Source: Streptomyces sp. MH60
GTDB taxonomy: Bacteria > Actinomycetota > Actinomycetes > Streptomycetales > Streptomycetaceae
Assembly (NCBI RefSeq): GCF_002939385.1
Contig: NZ_MULI01000027.1
Coordinates: 1 to 64,000 of the forward strand
DNA: 64,000 nucleotides
Direction: 5' to 3'
Part shown: piece by piece, positions 41,347 through 50,175 of the stretch
Layout: every line of letters starts with the position of its first letter
How positions within the stretch are numbered: the first letter of the stretch is position 1
The notes under the pieces: model-generated
The model's input: only the letters and a program-made list of their open reading frames with translations
Told to the model about the DNA's origin: nothing
Database searches by the model: none
Position numbers and translations under genes: made by a program

Positions 41347-42495
41347 TCAGCCGTCGTCCGCCGGACCGCCGGGCAGCCGGTAGACCCGCCGGGCGTTGTC
41401 CCGTCCCGTCCAGCGGGCCAGGCGCAGCGCGTCCGGCAGGGACAGCTCGTCGGCGTCCAGCCGCTCCTGCAGCAGTCCGGTCAGTCCCCGCCGGAAGGCC
41501 AGCGCCCCCAGGTAGTGGAACTCGGCCGGCCCGTAGGCGTCGGAGCTGTACAGCAGCTTGCGGAACGGGGTGATCTCCAGTGCCTCGGCGAGGATCGAGC
41601 CCGCCCGCGCGGGACCGACGTGGTGCAGGGTGAGCCCCACGTCGAGGTACACCCGCTCGAAGACCGCGGACAGATAGGCCGCCTGGCGCTGGTAGGGCCA
41701 GCAGTGCAGCAGCAGGACCGGGATGGTGCCGGCGGTCAGATGCAGCCAGTCGGTCAGCAGGGTGGGGTCCACCCGGTGCAGGCGGATGTCGCTGTCGCCG
41801 AACCCCGTGTGCAGTTGCAGCGGGCGCCCGAGGTCCACGGCGGTCCACAGCAGGTGTCTCGTCAGCACCGGATCGTCGAGTCGGCCGCCGCCGCGCGCCA
41901 GCCAGCGCCGGGCGGCCTCGGTGACCTCGCCGGGCGCGGGACGGGCCGGATCCAGGTCGAAGCCGGTCCGGTAGGCCGCCACCGACTTGACGCCCACCAC
42001 GCCGGGCTGCCGCACCGCCTCCCACGCCGCGGCGCGGAACGCCCGGGCGTAGGCGTCCGGTTCCACCCCGGCCGCCGCCACCGCCTCCGCGACCCCCTCC
42101 AGCCGGACCACCTCGTACGCCCTGGCGCCCGCCGCCTGGGCCAGCTCGGCCGGAGCGGTCACGCGGTGCGGGGCGTATCCCGTGTCCACACAGAACACGC
42201 CGGTCCGCGCGGCCCGCAGGAACCGCCGGTTGACCTCGGCGGCGCCCAGTTCCGACCGACGGGCCAGGTACACGTCGGCGGGGGAGTGGCGCGGCAGACC
42301 CAGCAGGGGCGCGCAGTGGCGGCGCACGGCCAGGCCGACGGGGCTGTCGAAGGGGGAGACGCCGGGCCACGCCTCGCCCTCGGTGAGCAGGGACTCGAAG
42401 CCCGCCCGGTCCAGGTCGTCGGTGACGGCGCCGTGGCAGTGGTGGTCCACCAGCTCCAGCGCGGCGAGCCGCTCGTGCACGGGCCCGGCGGCCAT
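41347..42495 (-). CDS. Amidohydrolase (amidohydrolase_2 superfamily), FluG-N-like
   Basis: A 382-aa TIM-barrel metal hydrolase: VDHHCHG (HxH) at the N terminus, LQLHTGFGDSD, LLLHCWPYQRQAAYLS, and a late catalytic Asp in LLYSSDAYGPAEFHYLG. It begins 1 bp after the glutamine synthetase-like gene, so the two are one operon. In fungal FluG the same two domains are fused in the order amidohydrolase then glutamine synthetase. It may hydrolyse a gamma-glutamyl amide or a related compound made by the neighbour; this is inference from context. Confidence 0.9.
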   Translation of the reverse strand: MAAGPVHERLAALELVDHHCHGAVTDDLDRAGFESLLTEGEAWPGVSPFDSPVGLAVRRHCAPLLGLPRHSPADVYLARRSELGAAEVNRRFLRAARTGVFCVDTGYAPHRVTAPAELAQAAGARAYEVVRLEGVAEAVAAAGVEPDAYARAFRAAAWEAVRQPGVVGVKSVAAYRTGFDLDPARPAPGEVTEAARRWLARGGGRLDDPVLTRHLLWTAVDLGRPLQLHTGFGDSDIRLHRVDPTLLTDWLHLTAGTIPVLLLHCWPYQRQAAYLSAVFERVYLDVGLTLHHVGPARAGSILAEALEITPFRKLLYSSDAYGPAEFHYLGALAFRRGLTGLLQERLDADELSLPDALRLARWTGRDNARRVYRLPGGPADDG

Positions 42496-42496
42496 C

Positions 42497-43897
42497 TCAG
42501 TACGTCCAGCGGTAGGCCGCCGCCACGCCGTCGTCGTCCAGCCCCTCGACCGACCGGGCCTCGCCGAGGCGTACGGCGATCACCGCGTCCGCCAGCACCG
42601 GACCCAGCGCCTCGCGCAGTACGCCGTCGGCGCGGAAGGCCTCCACCGACTCGGTGAGCGTGACCGGCAGCCGCCGCACGCCCCGGGCCGCCGCCTCGGT
42701 GGCGTCCAGCCGGGCCGGGTCGCCGGTGGTCTCCTCGGGCAGCGGCGCCGACGAGGAGAGCCCGTCGAGACCGGCGGCGATCACCGAGGCGAGGGCGAGA
42801 TAGGGGTTGGCGGCGAGGTCGACCGGCTTGACCTCCAGGTTCGCCGCACGGTCGCGGATCCCTGCGGTGCCGGTGACGATCCGTAGCGCGGCCTCGCGGG
42901 TCTCCCGGCCCCAGGCGGTGAACACCCCGGCCCACTGCGAGGGGCGCAGCCGCAGGTGACTGGCCGGGCTCGGCGCGGTCATCGCCGTGAGCGCCGGGAG
43001 CCGGCCGAGGATCCCGGCCACGAAGGACTCGGCCTCGGCGGTCATGCCGTACCGGCCCGTGCCGCCCGCGTGCAGGTTCGTCCCGCCGCGCCAGGCGGAG
43101 AGGTGGAGGTGTCCGCCGTTGCCGACGCCCCGTCCGAGGACCGCCGGGGCGAAGGAGACCCGCAGCCCGTGCCGCCGGGACACCGCCCGGATCGTCTGCC
43201 GCACCAGCACGCTGTGGTCGGCCGCCGCCACCGGGCCGAGCGCGCCCACCGAGATCTCGAACTGCCCCGCCGCGTACTCGGGGTGGAACTGCTCCACGTC
43301 CACGCCCTGCGCCGCGAGCGCCGCCAGCAGGTCCGCGGCGCAGTCGCTCAGCTCGATCTGCCGGGTCGCGCCGTACGCCGGTCCGGACACCGCAGGGACG
43401 AACGCGTCGCCGTCCGCGTCGCCCCGCCCCACCACCCACTCGATCTCGACGGCGGCCCGGAAGGTGATGCCGTGCCGCTCGGCGGCCCGCGCCACGGTGC
43501 GGCGCAGGACGGTGCGCCCGCACGCCGGATGCGGTGCGCCCTCCTGCGTGATCCGGTCGACCGGCGCCCACGCCCAGCCGGGCTGCGCCGCCAGTACGGT
43601 CAGCCGGTCGAGGTCGGGGTAGAGGCGCAGGTCGCCGTCGGGGGAGCCGAGGACGTCCGTGGTGACGATCGAGTCGTCGGCGAGGAAGGTGTCGAACACC
43701 GGCGACATGCCCACGCCCCAGGCCGCTGCCGCGGCGAGCCCGGCGGTGGGCACGGTCTTCACCCGGGCGATCCCGGCGGTGTCGACGTACGCCAGCACCA
43801 CGCCGTGCACGCCCCGTCCGGTCAGTTCGCCGGTCAGCGCGGTGGCCCGCTCGACCTCGCCGGGGCGCCCGCCGGGCACGGGGTCGCTGTCGCTCAC
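42497..43897 (-). CDS. glnA3: Glutamine synthetase family, probable gamma-glutamylpolyamine synthetase (GlnA3-like)
   Basis: A 466-aa class I GS homologue. Active-site motifs: VEIEWVV (Glu metal ligand), NGGHLHLSAW, and an Arg/Glu-containing GTAGIRDRAANLEVKPVDLAANPYLAL. The Tyr adenylylation site of GlnA is absent. GTG 43897 is favoured by AAGGAG at good spacing over an upstream ATG at 43957. Streptomyces carries GS-like enzymes that glutamylate polyamines (GlnA3). As far as I recall, GlnA3 of S. coelicolor lies near the thiolase, ligase and inositol genes, as here. The symbol rests on this synteny from memory and is moderate in confidence. Confidence 0.82.
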   Translation of the reverse strand: MSDSDPVPGGRPGEVERATALTGELTGRGVHGVVLAYVDTAGIARVKTVPTAGLAAAAAWGVGMSPVFDTFLADDSIVTTDVLGSPDGDLRLYPDLDRLTVLAAQPGWAWAPVDRITQEGAPHPACGRTVLRRTVARAAERHGITFRAAVEIEWVVGRGDADGDAFVPAVSGPAYGATRQIELSDCAADLLAALAAQGVDVEQFHPEYAAGQFEISVGALGPVAAADHSVLVRQTIRAVSRRHGLRVSFAPAVLGRGVGNGGHLHLSAWRGGTNLHAGGTGRYGMTAEAESFVAGILGRLPALTAMTAPSPASHLRLRPSQWAGVFTAWGRETREAALRIVTGTAGIRDRAANLEVKPVDLAANPYLALASVIAAGLDGLSSSAPLPEETTGDPARLDATEAAARGVRRLPVTLTESVEAFRADGVLREALGPVLADAVIAVRLGEARSVEGLDDDGVAAAYRWTY

Positions 43898-44009
43898 GTC
43901 TCGGCTCCTTCGCGGGTGCGCCGTCCGTCGCGCACCATTGTGCCGCCCGGTGATCACCCTGTCCGGGTTTCGCCGGATGTGCGCACGACGCGGTGGAGCC
44001 CGGTCGGGG

Positions 44010-44879
44010 TCAGTCCAGGTCGGCGGGCTGCGGCGAGGGGGTGCCGCCGTCCAGGACGGTCTTGAGGCGCTCGGTGCCCTGGCGTACCGCCTGCTCGACG
44101 GCGTCGGTCTGCCCGCCGTCCAGGCCGCCGCCCATGACGGTGACGGCGGAGGTGTCGACGCGGACCGTGGCGATGTCCAGGGTGAGCGTGGCCGGGCCGC
44201 CGTCGGCGTCGCCCCGCACGGTCACCCGCAGCCCCGTACGGGCGTCGCCCACGTCGGGCACCGACGCCTCGGTCACCTGGACCGTGCGCTTGGCGCCCCC
44301 GGAGCCGGTGGCGGTGAACTCGTCGCAGGTGTCCGGCAGGGTCCGCAGCCACTTCATACGGGCGTCCAGACCGGCGCGGTCGTACCCGGCGACCTGTTCG
44401 AGCAGGCGGGAGTCGCCCTGCTCGAAGCCGGTGAGGGCCGACGGCCCGGAGGGGTCGCCCAGCAGGTCGTCGCCGTAGAGGGCGTCCAGCAGGGCCTGGC
44501 AGTCCGTCGCGGCGGCCTTGGCGGTGAGGAAGCCGGCCACGTCGACCTTGCCGACGAGCAGCCGGTCGCGCCACTTGTCCGCGTCCTGGACCTGGTTCCA
44601 GCCGCCCTCCAGGTCGGCCTCGGTGAGCAGCGCGGCCTTGGCGCCGGACTCGGTGAGGGCTGCGGGGGAGGCGCTGGGGGAGCCCGTCGGGGAGTTCGTG
44701 GGCGAGCCGCTCGGGGTCTGCTTCGCCGCGTTCTGCCGGGCGACCCCGGCCTGTTCGGCGGCGGTGTCCGAGGCGCTCTCCGACCCGCCGCCGTCCGAGC
44801 AGGCCGCGGTGGTCAGCAGCGCGCCCGCCGCCAGGGCGGAGGCCAGGAGACGGACGGGGTGGGACGGACGACGGCTCAT
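44010..44879 (-). CDS. Secreted lipoprotein, function unknown
   Basis: 289 aa with a lipoprotein signal: RRPSHPVRLL, a hydrophobic core, and lipobox LTTAAC with Cys27. A Ser/Pro/Gly-rich linker follows, then a folded domain (TEADLEGGWNQVQDAD...) that also contains conserved-looking Cys residues. PknH-like or sensor-like lipoproteins share the ALLTEADLxGW pattern, but I cannot assign a function. 137 bp without a gene separate it from the next locus. Confidence 0.85.
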   Translation of the reverse strand: MSRRPSHPVRLLASALAAGALLTTAACSDGGGSESASDTAAEQAGVARQNAAKQTPSGSPTNSPTGSPSASPAALTESGAKAALLTEADLEGGWNQVQDADKWRDRLLVGKVDVAGFLTAKAAATDCQALLDALYGDDLLGDPSGPSALTGFEQGDSRLLEQVAGYDRAGLDARMKWLRTLPDTCDEFTATGSGGAKRTVQVTEASVPDVGDARTGLRVTVRGDADGGPATLTLDIATVRVDTSAVTVMGGGLDGGQTDAVEQAVRQGTERLKTVLDGGTPSPQPADLD

Positions 44880-45016
44880 CGCGGGATGCCTCCTGGGACG
44901 GGAAACGGTGTCCTCAGCGCATCACCGGGGCCGGGGGCGCACCAGCGCACGGGCCTGTTCGGGTGACCGGCGCGGCCGGGCGGCGGGAGCGGGTCCATCC
45001 GCCGGGCCCGGCGCGC

Positions 45017-45667
45017 TCAGCCGACGCGGCCGAGGGTGTCCTCGGCCACGTCCTTGTCCACCGCCGCACGCACCAGCGCCGCCGCCAGGACGGCGGGTTC
45101 CGTCTTCCCGGCCAGGGAGAGGAGCCGGTCCGGGTCGCCGGGCAGCCCGAGTCGCTCGGCACCCTGGAGTGCCTTGCGGTCCAGGCGTGGCCCCGCCTCC
45201 GGCCAGACCAGCTGGGCCTCCCGCAGGAAGATGTCCGCGCCGGTCGGGCCCACTCCGGGGAACTCCTGGAGCAGCCGCCGTATCCCGGGGACGTCGCCGT
45301 CCGCCTCGGCGCGGAGCCGGCGCAGGTCACCGCCCCAGCGCTCGATCAGCAGGGCGGCGGCCTCGCCGAGCTGGCCGGCGGTACGCTCGTCGTAGCGCCG
45401 GTAGCCGCCCCGGCCGAGCGCGTCCACCCGCTCCTGCCAGGTGGCGTCCGCCATGCGGCGCGGGTCGCGCAGTCCCGCCTCGCTCAGGGCGCGGGCGGCG
45501 GCGACCGCGATGGAGGCGCTGATGCGGGCGCTGAGCAGGTGCGCGAGGACCAGCAGCCGGTACAGCGGCTGCGGGGTGTCCTTCAGATGGATGCCCGCCT
45601 CCTCGGCGTACGTCCGCCCGTGCGCGTCGACGAGTTCGCGCACGGTCCGCCGTTGGTCGCGGCCCAC
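45017..45667 (-). CDS. HhH-GPD family DNA glycosylase / endonuclease III-like protein
   Basis: 216 aa. The helix-hairpin-helix appears as LLQEFPGVGPTGADIFLREAQ. LLVLAHLLSARISASIA matches the N-terminal helix of the HhH-GPD fold. The 4Fe-4S cysteines of Nth and the catalytic Lys are not evident, so it is probably a divergent base-excision or structural homologue. The GTG start sits three bases after the preceding DUF3140 gene, in the same leftward operon. Confidence 0.83.
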   Translation of the reverse strand: MGRDQRRTVRELVDAHGRTYAEEAGIHLKDTPQPLYRLLVLAHLLSARISASIAVAAARALSEAGLRDPRRMADATWQERVDALGRGGYRRYDERTAGQLGEAAALLIERWGGDLRRLRAEADGDVPGIRRLLQEFPGVGPTGADIFLREAQLVWPEAGPRLDRKALQGAERLGLPGDPDRLLSLAGKTEPAVLAAALVRAAVDKDVAEDTLGRVG

Positions 45668-45669
45668 CG

Positions 45670-46002
45670 CTAGGGCTTCAGCGGATCGTGACCGACCGTC
45701 ATGAGCCGGTGCCTGAGCCGGGTGTCGTCGGACCGGGGCTCGTTCTCCAGGTCGGCCTGCGAGGTCACGGTGTCCACGACCTCGCGCATCGCCCGCAGGT
45801 CGTCCTCGGTCAGGTCGGTACGCCGCTTCTGCAGGATCGCGAGGACGTGCCGGCCCAGCGGCGGCCCGGCGTCGTCCGGCAGCGGCTCGGTCAGCTCACC
45901 GGAGTCGCGCACCCGGAGCCAGTCCGCGAGTTCCGCGGAGGTCATGTTCACCACGCGGTGGAAGTCCTCCCACAGCGCGTCGAGTTCGAGGGCGTCGGCC
46001 AT
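45670..46002 (-). CDS. DUF3140 protein
   Basis: 110 aa, DUF3140 type: LWEDFHRVVNMTSAELADWL near the start, then GRHVLAILQKRRTDLTEDDLRAMREVVDTV. These are small actinobacterial proteins with a DNA-binding-like motif and no known role. AAGGA lies upstream of the ATG at 46002. The start lies 55 bp inside the end of the WhiB gene. Confidence 0.88.
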   Translation of the reverse strand: MADALELDALWEDFHRVVNMTSAELADWLRVRDSGELTEPLPDDAGPPLGRHVLAILQKRRTDLTEDDLRAMREVVDTVTSQADLENEPRSDDTRLRHRLMTVGHDPLKP

Positions 46003-46268
46003 GAGGTGTCCTTCATTTCGTCGTGCGTACGTGCGTGTCGCGCGGTCAGCCGGAGCAGCGCGACGCGCTCCGCCTCGTCGGTGCCGCCCCACACGCCCGA
46101 CGTCTGCCCCGACTCCAGCGCGAACGTCAGGCACTCGGGGGTCACCGGGCATCTGGCGCAGACCCGCTTGGCGGCCGCCGTGTCCCGCAGGGCGGGTCCG
46201 GCGGTGCCCACCGGGAAGAACAGATCGGGGTCCTCATCCACGCAGGCGGCGCGGCGCAACCACTCCAT
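45948..46268 (-). CDS. WhiB-family iron-sulfur regulator
   Basis: 106 aa. The four cluster-binding cysteines are visible: AACVDEDPDLFFP, then CARCPVTPEC. The GVWGGTDEAER turn follows. WhiB-like proteins bind a 4Fe-4S cluster and partner with sigma factors. The gene runs 55 bp into the DUF3140 gene, so about 18 C-terminal residues are in a dual-coded segment. Which of the Streptomyces Wbl paralogues this is cannot be told from sequence alone. Confidence 0.9.
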   Translation of the reverse strand: MEWLRRAACVDEDPDLFFPVGTAGPALRDTAAAKRVCARCPVTPECLTFALESGQTSGVWGGTDEAERVALLRLTARHARTHDEMKDTSWPTPSNSTRCGRTSTAW

Positions 46269-46348
46269 GCGGGCGCGGGTGCCCAGGGGACGCCGGGGAC
46301 AAACTCCGGATGGACGGCCGCCGCGGGCCCCGCGGGCGCCGGGCCGGG

Positions 46349-47158
46349 TCAGCGGGCGAGGACGCCGTCCAGGAAGCGCGTGACGTCCGCGAACACCTCC
46401 GCCCGGTTCGTCTCGTTGAAGACCTCGTGCCGGGCGCCCGGGTAGATCCGCTCGGTCAGGTCGCCGCCGCTCAGCGGCTCGACGCCGACGCGGCTGCCGG
46501 GCAGCGGCACCAGCCGGTCGTCGTCCCCGTGCACCCACAGCAGCGGCAGCCGGCCGACGTCGCCGCCCTCGGCCACGGTCTCCAGCGTCCGCACGAACGC
46601 CTGAAGCGTCGGCCGCTTCATCGGCCCGTGCCACACCAGCGGGTCCGCCGCGTACGCCGCTCCCACCGCCGGGTCGCGGGAGAGCGAGGCCGGGCTGATC
46701 GGGGTGTCGGGGATCTCCGCCAGGGCGAGCAGCCGGCGCGGCAGCTCCCAGTCGCCGATGACGGGCCCCGACAGCACCAGCGCCGTCAGCTCGCCGGGGT
46801 GGCGCTGGGCGTAGCGGGCGGCGACGAGGCCGCCCATGGAGTGTCCGATCAGGACGACCGGCAGGCCGGGGTGGGCGGCGCGGGCGAGATCCGCCACGGT
46901 GTGCACGTCGGTGACCACGTCCTCGAAGTCCTCGATCACCACCCGCTCGCCGTCCGAGCGCCCGTGCCCGGTGTGGTCCGGCGCGTAGACGGCCGCGCCG
47001 TGTCCGGTCAGCACGTCCGCCACCTCCTCGTAGCGCCCGGTGTGCTCGCCGTACCCGTGGACCAGCAGCGCGACGTAGCGGGGGCGCCCGGCGGGCCACT
47101 CGCGGACGGCGATCCGCCCCCGCGTCCCGGTCAGCGTGTGCTCGCGGGCCTCGGCCAT
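46349..47158 (-). CDS. Alpha/beta hydrolase, monoacylglycerol lipase-like
   Basis: 269 aa with LLVHGYGEHTGRYEEVADVL (the MGL-type HGxGEHxxRY motif), nucleophile elbow GHSMGG, acid in VHGDDDRLVP and His in ARHEVFNE. Lysophospholipase or monoacylglycerol lipase activity is likely. It is the first gene of a leftward group with whiB, DUF3140 and the HhH-GPD gene. Confidence 0.92.
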   Translation of the reverse strand: MAEAREHTLTGTRGRIAVREWPAGRPRYVALLVHGYGEHTGRYEEVADVLTGHGAAVYAPDHTGHGRSDGERVVIEDFEDVVTDVHTVADLARAAHPGLPVVLIGHSMGGLVAARYAQRHPGELTALVLSGPVIGDWELPRRLLALAEIPDTPISPASLSRDPAVGAAYAADPLVWHGPMKRPTLQAFVRTLETVAEGGDVGRLPLLWVHGDDDRLVPLPGSRVGVEPLSGGDLTERIYPGARHEVFNETNRAEVFADVTRFLDGVLAR

Positions 47159-47235
47159 GTCTTCTCCGGCTGTGTCGGCGACGGTCCTCCGGAGGATCTT
47201 CCCAGGACCCCGTCCGGCGGTCTATAGTCCAAAAC

Positions 47236-47246
47236 TAGCAGTGCTA
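47236..47246. promoter_or_regulatory. Candidate operator, TAGCA-N-TGCTA, upstream of the thiolase gene
   Basis: A perfect 5-1-5 palindrome (tagcagtgcta) in an AT-rich patch (47221-47252) of the divergent lipase/thiolase promoter region, 90 bp upstream of the thiolase start. Its form suits a TetR-family repressor of fatty-acid degradation. No such regulator is encoded nearby. Confidence 0.4.
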
Positions 47247-47336
47247 ATTAAGGCTGGTGTTCAGCAAGGTTCGTGATGGTCGACGCGGCGGCGGTGCGCC
47301 GTCCGGTGACCGCGCGACGACGGTCAGGAGTCTTTC

Positions 47337-48524
47337 GTGCGTCCCGTCCACTTCGCGGCCGCCCGCCGCACCCCGATCGGCAAGCTGCGCGGCGCGCTGT
47401 CCGCCGTACGGCCCGACGACCTCGCCGCCGCCGTGATCCGGGGCCTGGTCGCCGACGTGCCCGCGCTGGACCCGGCCCGGATCGACGACGTCTACTGGGG
47501 CGCCGCCAACCAGGCGGGCGAGGACAACCGCAACGTCGCCCGGATGGCCGCCCTGCTCGCGGGCCTGCCCGAGACCGTGCCCGGCGCCACCGTCAACCGG
47601 CTGTGCGCCTCCGGTCTCGAAGCCGTCACCACCGCCGCCCGCACCATCGCCGCGGGTGAGGCCGACATCGTGCTGGCCGGCGGCTCCGAGTCCATGAGCC
47701 GCGCCCCCTTCGTGCTGCCCCGCCCCGACGAGGCGCTGCCGCACCGCATCGAGACCGCCGACACCCGGCTCGGCTGGCGCCTGGTCAACCCGGCGATGAA
47801 GGACCTGCACGGACTGCTCGCCATGGGGGAGACGGCCGAGGAGGTCGCCGAGCGGTACGGCGTCCCGCGCGAGCGCCAGGACGAGTTCGCCCTGCGCAGC
47901 CACCGCCTCGCCGCCGAGGCCCGGAAGAACGGTCACTTCGACGACGAGATCCTCCCCGTCGAGCGCCCGGACGGCGTGGTCGTCGACACCGACGAGTGCG
48001 TCCGCGAGGACACCTCCCTGGAGAAGCTGAGCCGCCTCAAGCCGGTTTTCCGCCCCGGCGGCACGGTCACCGCGGGCAACGCCTCCCCCATGAACGACGG
48101 CGCCGCGGGCCTCCTCCTGGTCAGCGAGGAGGCGCTGAACGACCTCGGCCTGGAGTCGCTGGGCCGCTACGTCGCGGGCGGCTCGGCCGGTGTCCACCCC
48201 GACGTCATGGGCATCGGCCCGGTCCCGGCCACCCGCAAGGTGCTCGCCCGGGCCGGCTGGAGCGTCGGCGACCTCGCGGAGGCCGAGTTCAACGAGGCGT
48301 TCGCCGCCCAGGCCCTCGCCTGCGTCGACCGGCTCGGCATCGACCCCGACCTGGTCAACCCCACCGGCGGTGCCATCGCGCTGGGCCACCCGCTCGGCTG
48401 CTCCGGCGCCCGCATCCTCACCACCCTGCTCCACCGCATGCGCCGCACGGGGGCCGGCCGCGGGCTGGCCACGATGTGCGTGGGCGTGGGGCAGGGCAGC
48501 GCGGTCCTCGTCGAACGCCACTAG
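47337..48524 (+). CDS. Acetyl-CoA C-acyltransferase (thiolase)
   Basis: A 395-aa degradative-type thiolase. Nucleophile Cys in NRLCASGLEA, GGSESMSRAPF, His in EFNEAFAAQ...NPTGGAIALGHPLG, and a final active-site residue region in TMCVGVGQGSA. It cleaves 3-ketoacyl-CoA in beta-oxidation or aromatic degradation. GTG 47337 follows AGGAG (47326-47330). The downstream acyl-CoA ligase makes a fatty-acid activation and cleavage pair. Confidence 0.95.
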   Translation: MRPVHFAAARRTPIGKLRGALSAVRPDDLAAAVIRGLVADVPALDPARIDDVYWGAANQAGEDNRNVARMAALLAGLPETVPGATVNRLCASGLEAVTTAARTIAAGEADIVLAGGSESMSRAPFVLPRPDEALPHRIETADTRLGWRLVNPAMKDLHGLLAMGETAEEVAERYGVPRERQDEFALRSHRLAAEARKNGHFDDEILPVERPDGVVVDTDECVREDTSLEKLSRLKPVFRPGGTVTAGNASPMNDGAAGLLLVSEEALNDLGLESLGRYVAGGSAGVHPDVMGIGPVPATRKVLARAGWSVGDLAEAEFNEAFAAQALACVDRLGIDPDLVNPTGGAIALGHPLGCSGARILTTLLHRMRRTGAGRGLATMCVGVGQGSAVLVERH

Positions 48525-48586
48525 GCCCGCGCCGGTCGAAGCCACCCCCTCTGCAGAGCCGCAGCAAGGAAACGGAGCAACACCCC

Positions 48587-50113
48587 ATGGCAACCCTCTC
48601 CGTCGCCGCCATCCTGGCCGAGAACGCCCGGCGCCGTCCCGACAAGGAGGCGCTCGTCGAGGGCGACCTGCGGCTGACCTTCGCCGAGGTGTGGCGGCGG
48701 GCCCGCGCCCGGGCCGGTGCCCTGGCCGGCCTGGACGTCCGGCCCGGGGACCGGGTGGCGCTGATGGCACCGAACACCGCCGACTTCCCCGTCGCGTACT
48801 ACGCCGCCGCCGCGGCCGGAGCCGTCGTGGTGCCGGTGCACCTGCTGCTGTCGGCGGCCGAGGTCGAGCACGTGCTGCGCGACAGCGGTGCCACCCTGCT
48901 GCTGTGCCATCCGGCGCAGGCCGGGACCGGAGCGGCCGCCGCGCGGGAGACCGGCGTACGGATGATCACGCTCGGCGAGGAGTTCGACAAACTCGCCGCG
49001 GACGCCGAGCCGCTGCCCTCCTACGTCACCCGTAACGCCGACGACCCGGCCGTCGTCTTCTACACCAGCGGCACGACCGGCGTTCCCAAGGGCGCCGTGC
49101 TCAGCCACTTCAACCTGGTGATGAACGCGACGGTCAACGCCTTCGACGCCAACGACATCCGGCCCGACGACGTGGCGCTCGGCGCGCTGCCCCTCTTCCA
49201 CGCCTTCGGCCAGACGGTCTCCCTGAACTCCACCTGGCGGGCGGGCGCGACCCTCGTCCTGCTGCCGCGCTTCGACGCGGCGCGCGCCGTCGAGCTGATG
49301 GTGAAGGAGGGCGTCAACACGTTCCACGGGGTGCCGACCATGTTCGTCGCCCTCGCCGCCGCGGCGGCCGGGGCCGCGGTCCTGCCGGAGCTGCGGGTGT
49401 GTATCTCCGGCGGCGCCTCGCTGCCGGTGGCCGTCCTCGAACGGTTCGAGGAGGCCTTCCGGGCGAAGATCTACGAGGGGTACGGGCTGTCGGAGACCTC
49501 TCCGGCGGCCGCCGTGAACCAGCCGGTGTTCGGCGCCAGGCCCGGCACCATCGGCCACCCGCTGTGGGGCGTCGACGTGGAGATCGCCCGCGCCGAGGTC
49601 GAGGGCGCGGTGGAACTGCTGCCGCCCGGCGAGCTGGGCGAGGTCGTCGTCCGCGGCCACAACGTCTTCTCCGGCTACCTCGGCCGCCCCGAGGCCACCG
49701 CGGAGGCACTCGTCGACGGCTGGTTCCGCACCGGGGACCTGGGCACCAAGGACGAGGACGGCTTCCTGAGGATCGTCGACCGGAAGAAGGACGTCATCAT
49801 CCGGGGCGGCTACAACGTCTATCCGCGGGAGGTCGAGGAGGTGCTGCTGCGCCACCCCGGCATCGCACAGGTCGCCGTCATCGGCCTCCCGGACGAACTG
49901 CACGGCGAGGAGGTCTGCGCCGTGGTCGTGCGCGCCCCCGGCACGACGGCCGACGCGGCGGTTGCGGACGCCGGGGACGTCACCGAGTGGTCCAAGCGGC
50001 ACCTCGGGCGGCACAAGTACCCGCGCCGGGTCGAGTTCGCGGACGAGCTGCCGCTCGGGCCGAGCATGAAGGTGCTGAAGCGGGAGCTGCGCGTGCGGTA
50101 CACCGACCACTGA
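48587..50113 (+). CDS. Long-chain fatty-acid-CoA ligase (AMP-forming)
   Basis: A 508-aa ANL-superfamily enzyme: P-loop YTSGTTGVPKGA, YEGYGLSETSP, FRTGDLGTKDEDGFLRIVDRKKDVIIRGGYNVYPREVE, and a C-terminal catalytic Lys in GPSMKVLKR. It activates a carboxylic acid to acyl-CoA. It starts 62 bp after the thiolase on the same strand. Confidence 0.95.
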   Translation: MATLSVAAILAENARRRPDKEALVEGDLRLTFAEVWRRARARAGALAGLDVRPGDRVALMAPNTADFPVAYYAAAAAGAVVVPVHLLLSAAEVEHVLRDSGATLLLCHPAQAGTGAAAARETGVRMITLGEEFDKLAADAEPLPSYVTRNADDPAVVFYTSGTTGVPKGAVLSHFNLVMNATVNAFDANDIRPDDVALGALPLFHAFGQTVSLNSTWRAGATLVLLPRFDAARAVELMVKEGVNTFHGVPTMFVALAAAAAGAAVLPELRVCISGGASLPVAVLERFEEAFRAKIYEGYGLSETSPAAAVNQPVFGARPGTIGHPLWGVDVEIARAEVEGAVELLPPGELGEVVVRGHNVFSGYLGRPEATAEALVDGWFRTGDLGTKDEDGFLRIVDRKKDVIIRGGYNVYPREVEEVLLRHPGIAQVAVIGLPDELHGEEVCAVVVRAPGTTADAAVADAGDVTEWSKRHLGRHKYPRRVEFADELPLGPSMKVLKRELRVRYTDH

Positions 50114-50175
50114 GGACCGATGGGCGAGACGGTGCTCACCGCGCCGGTGGGCCGGGCATAGCATCGGTCCCCGCA

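Noticed and set aside
48587..50113. Thiolase and acyl-CoA ligase as part of a biosynthetic cluster
   Set aside because: Their motifs are those of general fatty-acid degradation, and they sit 25 kb from the PKS with housekeeping genes between.
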